Assembly: GCA_018662225.1 (NCBI GenBank)
Contig: JABJGO010000081.1
Location: forward strand, 1-43,339
Source: Rhodospirillales bacterium
GTDB taxonomy: Bacteria > Pseudomonadota > Alphaproteobacteria > Rhodospirillales > Casp-alpha2
Direction: 5' to 3'
Length of the DNA stretch: 43,339 nucleotides
Shown here: positions 24,197 to 32,241 of the stretch, piece by piece
Layout of the letters: the number at the start of each line of letters is the position of its first letter
How positions within the stretch are numbered: position 1 is the first letter of the stretch
Notes under the pieces: model-generated
Told to the model about the DNA's origin: nothing
The model's database searches: none
Seen by the model: only the letters and a program-made list of their open reading frames with translations
Program-made: the position numbers and the translations under genes

Positions 24197-24216
24197 TTGA
24201 CTGACTTACCAGTCAA
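24197..24216. promoter_or_regulatory. TetR-like operator palindrome upstream of phaZ
   Basis: A perfect inverted repeat TTGACTG (24197-24203) / CAGTCAA (24210-24216) has a 6-nt spacer and lies 82-101 bp upstream of the phaZ ATG. Size and TGACTG-type arms match operators of TetR-family regulators of acyl or PHA metabolism. No TetR gene is in the window, so the regulator would act from elsewhere. The remaining intergenic bases (24116-24405) show no gene. Confidence 0.55.
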
Positions 24217-24405
24217 TAATTGATGATAGAGCCCCTAAGCACAAGGCTTTCTTCGCTCGATCCGGTCTGCATCGTACCTGACGCGCGTTAAGCTTCCCTG
24301 AAAGTCTAGTGTTCAGCGCCTTAACATCCTCTAAAGTTGCATGATCCGTGCGATACCCGCCGGCGGCACGGTGCGTATCAAAGGGCTGTTACAGGGTCTT
24401 GGCGA

Positions 24406-25263
24406 TTATGCGGCATCGGCCATATATTGTGGGCCGTAGGATTTAACCGTAACACGATGCATCCGGCGATATTCGGTATAATCACCAACCGCGAAATGTT
24501 GCGAGGCGAGATTATCCCATATCACAAGATCATTGGGCGCCCATCTGTGGCGGACCTGATACCGGGGATGGCGCACGCGCTCATACAACATGTGGAGAAT
24601 GCCTTTCCCTTCGTCGCCGGGCAGCTGGACAATATGATCTGTGAAAACTTCATTCACATTGATATAACGCCGCCCGCTAACAGGATGTTTGGCCACAACC
24701 GGGTGAACACAATGGCTATCGGCCCGGTCCATTTTTGCTAAAGCTTCCAAACGGTCCGTCTCCTGATTATGAGAAAGGCTTTCCTGAAAACCGGCCTTCA
24801 CATCGTGAACCGCGGTCAGAGTCGACAGGAATGTTTGGATTTCCTCGGGCAGATCTTCGAAAATCGCGTACATGTTGGCAAACATGGTATCGCCGCCCCG
24901 GGGCGGCAGCACCTTGGCCTGTAACAATGAGCAATGGGGCGGAATAGGGCGGAACGTCATATCCGAATGCCAGATTTCATTGTCTGGCGGTCTTTCCGGT
25001 CCATTCTCGATCAGCATGATATTTTCCAGATTATCCACAATCGGATAAAGCGGATGCCGGGGTTCCAGATCACCCAATGCCCGCCCCAGATCAACGTGAT
25101 GCTGGGCGGTCATGTCCTGCTTGGGCAGAACCAGAACAATATGCTCCATCAACCCGGCGTGTATCTGATCAGCCAACTGTGGCATCGAGGCGTTTGAGAC
25201 ATCAACGCCATGGACCATGGCACCGATACATCCCGTCAGGGGCTCAAACACTAAATCATCCAT
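24406..25263 (-). CDS. TauD/TfdA-family Fe(II)/2-oxoglutarate dioxygenase
   Basis: The 285-residue protein is a non-haem iron, 2-oxoglutarate-dependent dioxygenase. The facial triad is present as H99-x-D101 (WHSDMTF) and H256 (SQHFAV), with the 2-oxoglutarate arginine R270 in MHRVTV; these positions match E. coli TauD almost exactly. Taurine is not assured: the family also covers alkylsulfonates, 2,4-D, carnitine precursors and others, and no sulfonate transporter is adjacent. A strong AGGAAGG site precedes the ATG. It lies upstream of phaZ with a 290-bp spacer, so separate transcription is likely. Confidence 0.9.
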   Translation of the reverse strand: MDDLVFEPLTGCIGAMVHGVDVSNASMPQLADQIHAGLMEHIVLVLPKQDMTAQHHVDLGRALGDLEPRHPLYPIVDNLENIMLIENGPERPPDNEIWHSDMTFRPIPPHCSLLQAKVLPPRGGDTMFANMYAIFEDLPEEIQTFLSTLTAVHDVKAGFQESLSHNQETDRLEALAKMDRADSHCVHPVVAKHPVSGRRYINVNEVFTDHIVQLPGDEGKGILHMLYERVRHPRYQVRHRWAPNDLVIWDNLASQHFAVGDYTEYRRMHRVTVKSYGPQYMADAA

Positions 25264-25358
25264 TTCCTAGCCTTCCTACATCAAACAACAACAGTCTGCC
25301 TGAATACTAATGTAACAGGGCTTCAATGATTCGGGATAATGAAAAATAGTTTGCCTAG

Positions 25359-25796
25359 CTACAGATAAGGCTCATCACCATCATCGTGCCATACCCGATA
25401 CCGGGGCAACGTATCGTCGGTTTCAAACCACGACATTTTTTCGGCGTGGTGAATGTGACACTGGGGTATGAAGGCTTCGGGGTCATCCAGCGTATTGATG
25501 AGAATTTCGATCAGTGGACCATGTTCGCCACCATCGCCTTCCCATGTGAGCGGCGTTCCGCACTGGTCGCAGAAGCCGCGCCCCACACCGGGCGATGATT
25601 GATAGATTTTCCGGTCCGCTGGCGTGAAGGTAACTTGTGCCTGTTTAAATCCCACCAGCGCCACAACCGGCGCGCCAGTGTGCTTTCGACAGCTGGTGCA
25701 ATGACAGTAAATGGTGGATAGCGGATCGCCCACGGCCTCGTACCGCACAGCGCCGCACATGCATCCACCCGCAGCTGTTTTCGATGTATCGTCCAT
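25359..25796 (-). CDS. GFA-family (glutathione-dependent formaldehyde-activating-like) zinc protein
   Basis: A 145-residue GFA/CENP-V-type zinc protein. The structural and catalytic cysteine sets are all visible: GGCMCGAVRYE (C12, C14), YCHCTSCRK (C31, C33, C36) and GFCDQCGTPL (C76, C79). The founding member was proposed to speed the reaction of formaldehyde with glutathione, but most homologues have no proven activity, so the name is only a family label. Formaldehyde is a by-product of methylamine oxidation downstream of Tmm, which gives a loose thematic link and no more. Confidence 0.88.
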   Translation of the reverse strand: MDDTSKTAAGGCMCGAVRYEAVGDPLSTIYCHCTSCRKHTGAPVVALVGFKQAQVTFTPADRKIYQSSPGVGRGFCDQCGTPLTWEGDGGEHGPLIEILINTLDDPEAFIPQCHIHHAEKMSWFETDDTLPRYRVWHDDGDEPYL

Positions 25797-25952
25797 GGGC
25801 GCATGGTCACATGATTGCCAAAGGGCCTCAAGGGTGATGTTGTTATCCCAAATGTGAGGCTGGACAGCGGGGCCAAAAACCAGTTGAACAAGCGCAGATG
25901 AACGCTATCGTTCTCAACGCAAGTCGGCCACTAGTTTGAAGGAAATTACCCC

Positions 25953-27371
25953 ATGGAACCAAATGTGGAAGCGCATATCGCTGCACTCGCTGAGTCAAAG
26001 CATCGTCCGGTCTGGTTCGAATCGGACGATATGCTGGAACCGTTGCCACCGTTGAATGGTGATGCCACCTGCGAACTGTTGATTATTGGGGGTGGATTTA
26101 CCGGGTTGTGGGCGGCCCTTCAGGCCAAGGAGCGCATGCCGGACCTGAACATTATACTGGTTGAGCAAACGTTTGTGGGCGACGGGGCGTCGGGTCGTAA
26201 CGGCGGATTCCTCAGCTCCAGCCTGACCCACGGCGAAACCAACGGCGATTATCATTTTCCGGGAGAGGCCGAACAATTGTATGAGTTGGGTCAGCAGAAT
26301 ATGAAAGAGTTCATAGAGACGCTGGAGCGTTACAACATTGATGCGGAGTATGAGGCGGTCGGCTCAACGTCTGTTGCCACCAACGACGCCATGGTCGCGC
26401 AACTCCGCAAAGAGTATGAGGCGAGTAAAGCCGCTGGCGACGATGTGGTGTGGTTCGACCGCGATGACATGCGCCGACAGGTTAATTCGCCAACCTATCT
26501 GGCTGGTGTGTGGTGGCGCGACGGACAGGACGGCGTGGTTCATCCGGCGAAACTATGCTGGGGGTTGAAGAAAACCATCCTGTCACTGGGCGTTCGCATT
26601 TTTGAAGGCACACCCGTCAACAACATCGCCGAAGACGGTGACGGCATGCGATCGACCTGTGACAGTGGCAATGTCCACAGCGGTAAAATTCTCATGGCAA
26701 CCAATGCCTTTCCCGGCTTGTTGCCGCAAATGCGCCGGCAGGTAATCCCGGTATGGGATTATCAGATCGCCACGGAGCCCCTGAACGACGAGCAACTGGC
26801 TTCCATCGGTTGGGGCGAAAGTCGTCATGCCTTATCAAACGCCGCCAACATGTTTCACTATTACCGCATAACGAAAGATAACCGCATCACCTGGGGTGGC
26901 GGCGGGTCGATCTGTTATTACTACGGTAGTCGCACGGACCAGAGCGTTGCCGATGATCCCGCTCGGTTCAAACGACTGGCGCGCGAATTTCTGGAAACCT
27001 TCCCACAGTTGGAGGGCGTGAAATTCACCAATCGGTGGAGCGGTATTATCGCCTCATCCACGCGGTTCTGCGTGGTGCCGGGTGTAACGTTTAATGGTCG
27101 GGTGTCGTGGGCGATTGGCTATACAGGGCTTGGTGTGGGCGCCACACGGTTCGGCGCGCGTATGGGCCTGGAATTGTTGGGCTACCAACCCAGCGAGGTT
27201 CTGGACATGGTGTTTATCAAACGCCGGGCCATGAGCTGGTTCCCGGAACCTTTGCGCTGGATCGGTGTTACCCTAACCCGTCACGCTTTGTCCAAGGCCG
27301 ATGCCAATGGTGGTAAGCGTGGGCTTTGGCTCAAGATATTGGATTTCTTTCACATGGGGTTTGCGTGCTGA
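25953..27371 (+). CDS. FAD-dependent amine/amino-acid oxidoreductase (DAO family, PuuB-like)
   Basis: The 472-residue flavoprotein belongs to the D-amino-acid-oxidase (DAO) superfamily and resembles gamma-glutamylputrescine oxidase and other OrdL-like enzymes. The dinucleotide loop is LLIIGGGFTGLWAALQAKE (about 42-60), followed by GDGASGRNGGF, and a C-terminal FAD-binding end GRVSWAIGYTGLGVGATRFGARMG. The approximately 40-residue N-terminal extension before the FAD loop is common in this group. AAGGA precedes the ATG. Exact substrate is unknown: an amine or N-methylated amino acid is expected. A partial relative lies at the right edge of the window. Confidence 0.88.
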   Translation: MEPNVEAHIAALAESKHRPVWFESDDMLEPLPPLNGDATCELLIIGGGFTGLWAALQAKERMPDLNIILVEQTFVGDGASGRNGGFLSSSLTHGETNGDYHFPGEAEQLYELGQQNMKEFIETLERYNIDAEYEAVGSTSVATNDAMVAQLRKEYEASKAAGDDVVWFDRDDMRRQVNSPTYLAGVWWRDGQDGVVHPAKLCWGLKKTILSLGVRIFEGTPVNNIAEDGDGMRSTCDSGNVHSGKILMATNAFPGLLPQMRRQVIPVWDYQIATEPLNDEQLASIGWGESRHALSNAANMFHYYRITKDNRITWGGGGSICYYYGSRTDQSVADDPARFKRLAREFLETFPQLEGVKFTNRWSGIIASSTRFCVVPGVTFNGRVSWAIGYTGLGVGATRFGARMGLELLGYQPSEVLDMVFIKRRAMSWFPEPLRWIGVTLTRHALSKADANGGKRGLWLKILDFFHMGFAC

Positions 27372-27411
27372 AATTTCGTTACTGGCAAACCGACAAGCAA
27401 GGAACTGAACT

Positions 27412-27714
27412 TTGTATTTGAAGATTGGAACAGACGGTGCGTTGTCCATGGAAGAAGTGGACGATTTCAAGCGATTTCATATTTCCGCCGAAATGGACAC
27501 CATGGCGGGTGATGAAGCGCTGGATGCGTTCAAGGCCATCGCCGACGATGCGGGCGACGATCATTTCTGGCTATCGGTCGACACTATTATTGCCCTGTCC
27601 GGGTGCGCCGAAGACGAAAAATGGATGGCGGCATTTTCAGACATGCTGGAAAAAGCGGCACCCTATGGATTTGCCGACCTGGATGGCCATCGCATCAAAG
27701 CACATGTGATGTGA
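27412..27714 (+). CDS. Hypothetical protein of about 100 residues
   Basis: The frame starts at TTG (27412), 9 nt after an AAGGA-type site, 40 bp after the oxidoreductase gene on the same strand. The product is acidic (many D/E), without signal peptide or membrane helices, and is mostly predicted helical: MEEVDDFKRFHISAEMDTM, then ALDAFKAIADDAGDDHFWLS and DEKWMAAFSDMLEKAAPYGF. I recognise no family. Third-position composition matches neighbouring genes, and the frame ends 10 bp from the convergent helicase gene, leaving little space. A real small gene co-transcribed with the oxidoreductase is likely; TTG at 27418 is an alternative start. Confidence 0.65.
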   Translation: MYLKIGTDGALSMEEVDDFKRFHISAEMDTMAGDEALDAFKAIADDAGDDHFWLSVDTIIALSGCAEDEKWMAAFSDMLEKAAPYGFADLDGHRIKAHVM

Positions 27715-27724
27715 CCAACAACAC

Positions 27725-29851
27725 CTATGCTGAAGGTTCGGGCTTTTTCCGCTTCAGTGGACTGGAACCAGCTGGCGCAACACCAGATTTAAAATCACCT
27801 CGGGCACTCTCGGCTTCACGTTTGGCTTTTCTCGCCAGCTTGCCCTTGTGTGGTTTCTTGGGCTTTTTCTTCTTACCGAACTCATCCCGCCCTTTGATCT
27901 TCTTGGACTTGTCGTACTCAGGTTTGTCTGATTTCGATTTATCAAACTTGGGTTTGTCAGACTGGGCTTTATCAGGCCGGGGGCCATCGGACCGGGATTT
28001 ATCAAATTTCGGTTTGTCAGAACGAAGCTTGTCCATTCTGGGTTTGCTGAACCGGGGTTTGGCCGGTCGTTCATCGTCCGATGCCTCATTGAAAGCATCC
28101 GGATCATAACGCGATGAGGGGGCCTGATCGGCGTCACGCTTCTTGAACGGTTTTTTGTCCCTGTTCTCATATGGCTTGCGGCGTGCCTCGTTTGGCTTGC
28201 TGCGGGCCTCATATTGTTGGCCGCGCGGTTTATCCCGACCGGCCTTGGGCGTGCCAGCCATACGGGCCACCACAATAGTTTTTTCCAATGTATGGTTCGG
28301 GCCGGTGGCCGTGAAAAATCTTTCCGCGTGTTCAGGCCGGACTTCCACATGGGTTTCTGTTTGATGAATCTTAATGGCACCGATGTCGCCTTTGGACATG
28401 CCGCCCGCCTTGCACAACATGGGCAGCAACCAGCGTGGTTCAGCATTCTGCTTGCGACCGACAGATAACGAGAACCACACGCCGTCCGCAAAATCGTCAC
28501 GAATTTTCGACTTACGCTCTGATTTGAAATCTTCAACAGGCGCGTCCAGCAGTTCTTCCGGGGCGGACTGACCCGCCAGGTGCTGGCGCAGGAATGCAGC
28601 CGCAATTTGCTCCGCGCTATGGCGGGACAACAGCTCTTTGGCGAATGCCTGTTCTTCTTCGTTCAGCGGCTCGCTCAATGACGGTTCCGCCAGAATACGA
28701 TCACGATCACGTGCAACCACCTCATCCGCAGATGGCGGCTTGCACCAATTGGCTGAAATGTTGGCCGCGTCCAGCAAGCGCTGTGTCCGCTTGCCGGCGC
28801 TCTTCGGCACGATCAACGCACACACGCCTTTGCGTCCGGCCCGACCGGTACGGCCACTTCTGTGTAACAAAATTTCGGGGTTCTTGGGTAAATCAGCGTG
28901 AACCACCAGTTCCAGATTGGGCAGATCAATACCACGCGCTGCCACATCGGTGGCGATACACACCCGCGCCCGGCCATCGCGCATGGCTTGCAGGGCGTGG
29001 GTACGTTCTTTCTGACTCAGCTCGCCCGACAGCGCCACGACCGCAAATCCGCGGTTAGAAAAACGGCTGGTCATGTGATTGACCGAAGCACGAGTGCTAC
29101 AAAACACCAACGCATTCTTGGCATCGAAATAGCGCAGCACATTGACAATGGCGTTTTCCCGATCATTGGACGCCACGGTCATGGCCCGGTAATCAATGTC
29201 GCTATGCTGTTCACGTTCTTCCGCTGTGCTCACCCGCACGGCATCGCGCTGATAACGCTTGGCCAGATTGCCGATGGTGCGCGGCACCGTTGCTGAAAAC
29301 ATCAATGTTCGGCGTTCTGAGGGTGCTGCACCCAGGATGAATTCCAGATCGTCACGGAAACCCAGATCAAGCATCTCATCAGCTTCATCCAGAACAACTG
29401 CGCGTAACGATTTCGTATTCAATGACCCGCGCGAGATATGATCGCGCAACCGACCCGGTGTACCGACCACGATCTGCACACCCTGGTCCAGCGCCCGACG
29501 TTCGCCGCGCATGTCCATGCCACCAATACAGGTGGCGGTTTTGGCACCGGTGGCCTCATAAAGCCACGTCAGCTCACGCTCAACCTGAACGGCCAGCTCC
29601 CGTGTGGGTGCAACGACCAGCGCCAGAGGCGCATCAGCACGACCGAAATGATCATCGCCATTCAACAACGTAGGCGCAATGGACAGGCCAAAGGCCACGG
29701 TTTTACCAGAGCCTGTCTGGGCAGATACCAGCAAATCGGCGTCACGCAGCTCAGGGGCCAGTACGGCGGTCTGCACCGACGTCAGCTGGTCATAGCCACG
29801 ATTGCTCAGCGCTTTACCCAGCGCAGGAACGACGCCTTCAAAATCAGTCAT
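27725..29851 (-). CDS. DEAD-box RNA helicase with DbpA-type RNA-binding domain and repeat tail
   Basis: The 708-residue helicase contains all DEAD-box motifs: Q motif region TSVQ, AQTGSGKT (44-51), PTRELA, GTPGR, VLDEADEMLD (DEAD 155-158), SAT, and HRSGRTGRAGRKG. A DbpA/CsdA-like RNA-binding module follows (about 455-540; GVWFSLSVGRKQNAEPRWLL, then SKGDIGAIKIH). The tail from about 545 is very basic and low-complexity, with five decapeptide repeats (27893-28042), and resembles RNA-annealing tails of ribosome-assembly or cold-shock helicases. ATG at 29851 (MTDFEGVVP) is preferred over 29911. It converges on the small gene before it, with stop codons 10 bp apart. Confidence 0.93.
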   Translation of the reverse strand: MTDFEGVVPALGKALSNRGYDQLTSVQTAVLAPELRDADLLVSAQTGSGKTVAFGLSIAPTLLNGDDHFGRADAPLALVVAPTRELAVQVERELTWLYEATGAKTATCIGGMDMRGERRALDQGVQIVVGTPGRLRDHISRGSLNTKSLRAVVLDEADEMLDLGFRDDLEFILGAAPSERRTLMFSATVPRTIGNLAKRYQRDAVRVSTAEEREQHSDIDYRAMTVASNDRENAIVNVLRYFDAKNALVFCSTRASVNHMTSRFSNRGFAVVALSGELSQKERTHALQAMRDGRARVCIATDVAARGIDLPNLELVVHADLPKNPEILLHRSGRTGRAGRKGVCALIVPKSAGKRTQRLLDAANISANWCKPPSADEVVARDRDRILAEPSLSEPLNEEEQAFAKELLSRHSAEQIAAAFLRQHLAGQSAPEELLDAPVEDFKSERKSKIRDDFADGVWFSLSVGRKQNAEPRWLLPMLCKAGGMSKGDIGAIKIHQTETHVEVRPEHAERFFTATGPNHTLEKTIVVARMAGTPKAGRDKPRGQQYEARSKPNEARRKPYENRDKKPFKKRDADQAPSSRYDPDAFNEASDDERPAKPRFSKPRMDKLRSDKPKFDKSRSDGPRPDKAQSDKPKFDKSKSDKPEYDKSKKIKGRDEFGKKKKPKKPHKGKLARKAKREAESARGDFKSGVAPAGSSPLKRKKPEPSA
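27893..28042 (-). repeat. Five decapeptide repeats in the helicase tail
   Basis: Five contiguous 30-bp units encode PRMDKLRSDK, PKFDKSRSDG, PRPDKAQSDK, PKFDKSKSDK and PEYDKSKKIK. The consensus is P-[KR]-x-D-K-x-[KRQ]-S-D-K. The period of exactly 30 bp keeps the frame, so unit number could vary between strains. Confidence 0.85.
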
Positions 29852-29989
29852 GTTTTTTCTTTCGGATGATGGAGCGGGTTTGTACGCCCTGTGGGGTGGT
29901 GTGTAAAGCATTGCACGGCACCATCGCTAATTCGCGAGGAGTTATGATATGAACTGTGATACGATTTCTCAACGACACAGGAGATACCT

Positions 29990-30811
29990 ATGCCCCCTAC
30001 CCTCGAGCAAATAAAAAACACCGCCCCGTCTGAACAAATCTGCGAGGTGCTGGAACGCGATGGTGGTGTGATTGTGGAAGACATTCTGACGACAGATCAA
30101 CTATCGAGCCTGAATGGTGAACTTGATCGCCACGTGGCCGGACTGGCGCCCGGATTGCGGCATCCAACGGAGGAGGAAATGATCGAGTTTTATGGTCATT
30201 CCACCATTCGTATTGATGGCCTGCCCGGCAAGTCCGACACGTTTATTGAAATGATGCAGTTACGGCACCTGACCGATGCGGCGGATTATTTCCTGTTACC
30301 CAACTGTCAGGACTATCTGTTTAACACCGGTCAGATGATTGAGATTCAACCGGGCGAAAGCGCGCAATTTCTGCACCGGGACGAAGACGCCTGGCAGGAA
30401 TTCCCGGCACCGCGTCCCTGGTTAGAGGTTGAGGCCATGTTTGCGCTCACCGATTTCACCATTGCCAATGGCGCTACACAAGTGGTGCCGGGTAGCCACC
30501 GCTGGCCGCTGGACCGCGTGGCAAAACCGGAAGAGATCGTCCAGGCCGAAATGAGTGCCGGTTCCGCCCTGATCTATATGGGGGCCACCATTCATGGCGG
30601 TGGCGAGAACACCACAACGGACGAGCGACGACGTGGCACCTTCCTGGGCTATTCCGTCGGCTGGCTGCGAACCGAAGAAAACATGTTCCTCACCGTGCCC
30701 CTTGAAAAGGCAAAAACCATGCCGGTACGTATTCAGGAACTGCTGGGTTACAAAGCCCACCGCAGCATTGGTGTGGTGGATGTGGGCAGCCCCATGGTGA
30801 TGTTGGAATAG
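29990..30811 (+). CDS. Phytanoyl-CoA dioxygenase (PhyH) family protein
   Basis: The 273-residue protein is a PhyH-type Fe(II)/2-oxoglutarate dioxygenase. The iron ligands are seen as HRDED (H-x-D at about 125-127, in AQFLHRDEDAW) and a distal histidine in IYMGATIHGGGENT. An arginine in DERRRGTFLGY is a likely 2-oxoglutarate ligand. Bacterial PhyH enzymes hydroxylate very diverse small molecules; fatty acyl-CoA is not implied. ATG follows AGGAGA at good spacing. The SMP-30 gene begins 5 bp after its stop, so the two form a two-gene operon and may act on the same compound. Confidence 0.9.
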   Translation: MPPTLEQIKNTAPSEQICEVLERDGGVIVEDILTTDQLSSLNGELDRHVAGLAPGLRHPTEEEMIEFYGHSTIRIDGLPGKSDTFIEMMQLRHLTDAADYFLLPNCQDYLFNTGQMIEIQPGESAQFLHRDEDAWQEFPAPRPWLEVEAMFALTDFTIANGATQVVPGSHRWPLDRVAKPEEIVQAEMSAGSALIYMGATIHGGGENTTTDERRRGTFLGYSVGWLRTEENMFLTVPLEKAKTMPVRIQELLGYKAHRSIGVVDVGSPMVMLE

Positions 30812-30816
30812 GGCAC

Positions 30817-31710
30817 ATGAAGATCACCGTACTTGATGACACCCGCTGCCATCTGGGCGAAGGCCCGGTATGGGATGAGGCTGAACAGGCATTGTACTGG
30901 GTGGATAGCCTGGGGCCGACCATATACCGTCATGATTGGGCAACACGAACAACGGCACGCTGGGTACCGCCCGGCGAAAGCATCGGATCACTCACGCTGC
31001 GCGCAGGCGACGGGCTAATTCTGGCCATGGATAACGGACTTCATCGGTTTGATTTATCCACTGGTGCCAGCACCGCGATTGCCGAGCCGTTGGCCCCTAT
31101 CGAAGAAGCGCATTTCAATGATGGCAAGGTGGACCGGGCCGGAAACTTTGTTGCCGGTGGCGTGCATGGCAACGAAGGCGTGCTTGATCCACAACCCGTG
31201 TGCCCCATGGTACGCCTGAACGCGGACCATGAGATTACCACCGTGATGGAACAGTTTCTGTGCTTTAACGGCCCCTGTTTCAGCCCCGATGGGGCAACGC
31301 TTTACGTAAACGGGCGCGGTAACATGCAAAATATTGAAGCCCTGCCTTACGATTCAGAAACGGGCATCGTTGATGAAGCCGCCGGGTGTATTCTTATTGA
31401 TGGCATTAACCCCGATGGCACCACAGTGGATGCGGAAGGCACCCTGTGGTCGGCGCAGTGGGATGATCATTGCGTACTGGGCATATCGACTGCCCGGGGG
31501 ATGAACGGGGATATAACGGGCCGTATTGAGCTGACGGGCCAAGTGGTCAGCAGCGTCATGTTTGGTGGACCGGATCTGGATATCATGTTTGTGACAACAC
31601 TGGGCAAACCCCATTGGGGTACCACGCCAGAAGCCAAGGATGCCGGTGCTGTCTTTATGATTGAGGGTACCGGGCTTAAAGGAATTGCTGAAAAGCGGTT
31701 CGCCGGATAA
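30817..31710 (+). CDS. SMP-30/gluconolactonase/LRE-family lactonase
   Basis: A 297-residue six-bladed beta-propeller hydrolase. Features include the N-terminal metal-ligand glutamate in CHLGEGPVWDEAEQALYWVDSLG (about 12-34), RAGDGLILAMDNGLHRFD, the HFNDGKVDRAGNFVAG block carrying the usual N and D ligands, and DGINPDGTTVDAEGTLWSAQWD. Members open sugar lactones such as gluconolactone or arabinonolactone. It lies 5 bp downstream of the PhyH dioxygenase, suggesting a hydroxylation-plus-lactone-opening pair. There is no signal peptide, so it is cytoplasmic. Confidence 0.91.
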   Translation: MKITVLDDTRCHLGEGPVWDEAEQALYWVDSLGPTIYRHDWATRTTARWVPPGESIGSLTLRAGDGLILAMDNGLHRFDLSTGASTAIAEPLAPIEEAHFNDGKVDRAGNFVAGGVHGNEGVLDPQPVCPMVRLNADHEITTVMEQFLCFNGPCFSPDGATLYVNGRGNMQNIEALPYDSETGIVDEAAGCILIDGINPDGTTVDAEGTLWSAQWDDHCVLGISTARGMNGDITGRIELTGQVVSSVMFGGPDLDIMFVTTLGKPHWGTTPEAKDAGAVFMIEGTGLKGIAEKRFAG

Positions 31711-31728
31711 CACGCCTGTAGCCAGAGG

Positions 31729-32073
31729 TTAGCTGTTCTTTTTCTCTTTGATGTTCAAAATCCGCAGCACATGTTGCCATGCCTGCGTGGGTTTGGCGTA
31801 ATCGAAGGCCAGACCACGATCGCTATTAGAAATAACAAACCCGTCTACATTCACAGGTACGATATGGCTCATGAGCGGCACACTGAGGTTGATGGTAATA
31901 ACATCACCCCGCTTCAGTGACTCCGTGCCATCACATTTCAGCAATATGCCCGTGGGAGACACATCAATGATCTCACAAGGTGAGCCCAGATATACCGCAC
32001 TGATACTTTTCAGATTATACCGTTGCGAACCACGGTTATCTGCTTGTTGTTCCGGACTGCTCTTATCGCTCAT
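31729..32073 (-). CDS. PilZ-domain protein (c-di-GMP receptor)
   Basis: A 114-residue single PilZ domain. The c-di-GMP-binding signature is complete: R14-x3-R18 (RGSQR) and D37-x-S39-x-x-G42 (DVSPTG), followed by the beta-barrel strands GILLKCDGTESLKRGDVITINL. It has no other domain, so it should act by binding a partner or modulating a surface process. The only c-di-GMP synthase in this window is the haem-motif cyclase 12 kb away. A direct link is speculative. Confidence 0.9.
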   Translation of the reverse strand: MSDKSSPEQQADNRGSQRYNLKSISAVYLGSPCEIIDVSPTGILLKCDGTESLKRGDVITINLSVPLMSHIVPVNVDGFVISNSDRGLAFDYAKPTQAWQHVLRILNIKEKKNS

Positions 32074-32241
32074 CTATCGGCTTCCCATTCTCGTAACATG
32101 AACTTCCCCGCATGGAATGGTATTCTCACACATCAAACTCACCTAGCCAATACTATTTGACCGCCTGTGCCTGGTTACCGGATATTTTTTAAAAAAGACA
32201 ATTTGTGTTAGAGTACTTAAAACATAAATTTGCGAGGCGTA

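Noticed and set aside
24340-24385. GC-rich hairpin (CCGTGC/GCACGG) as terminator after the TauD gene
   Set aside because: The stem is short with a long loop and is not followed by a T run on the minus strand.
27860-28200. CRISPR-like or tandem DNA repeat
   Set aside because: The periodicity is in-frame coding repeat of the helicase tail with no spacers.
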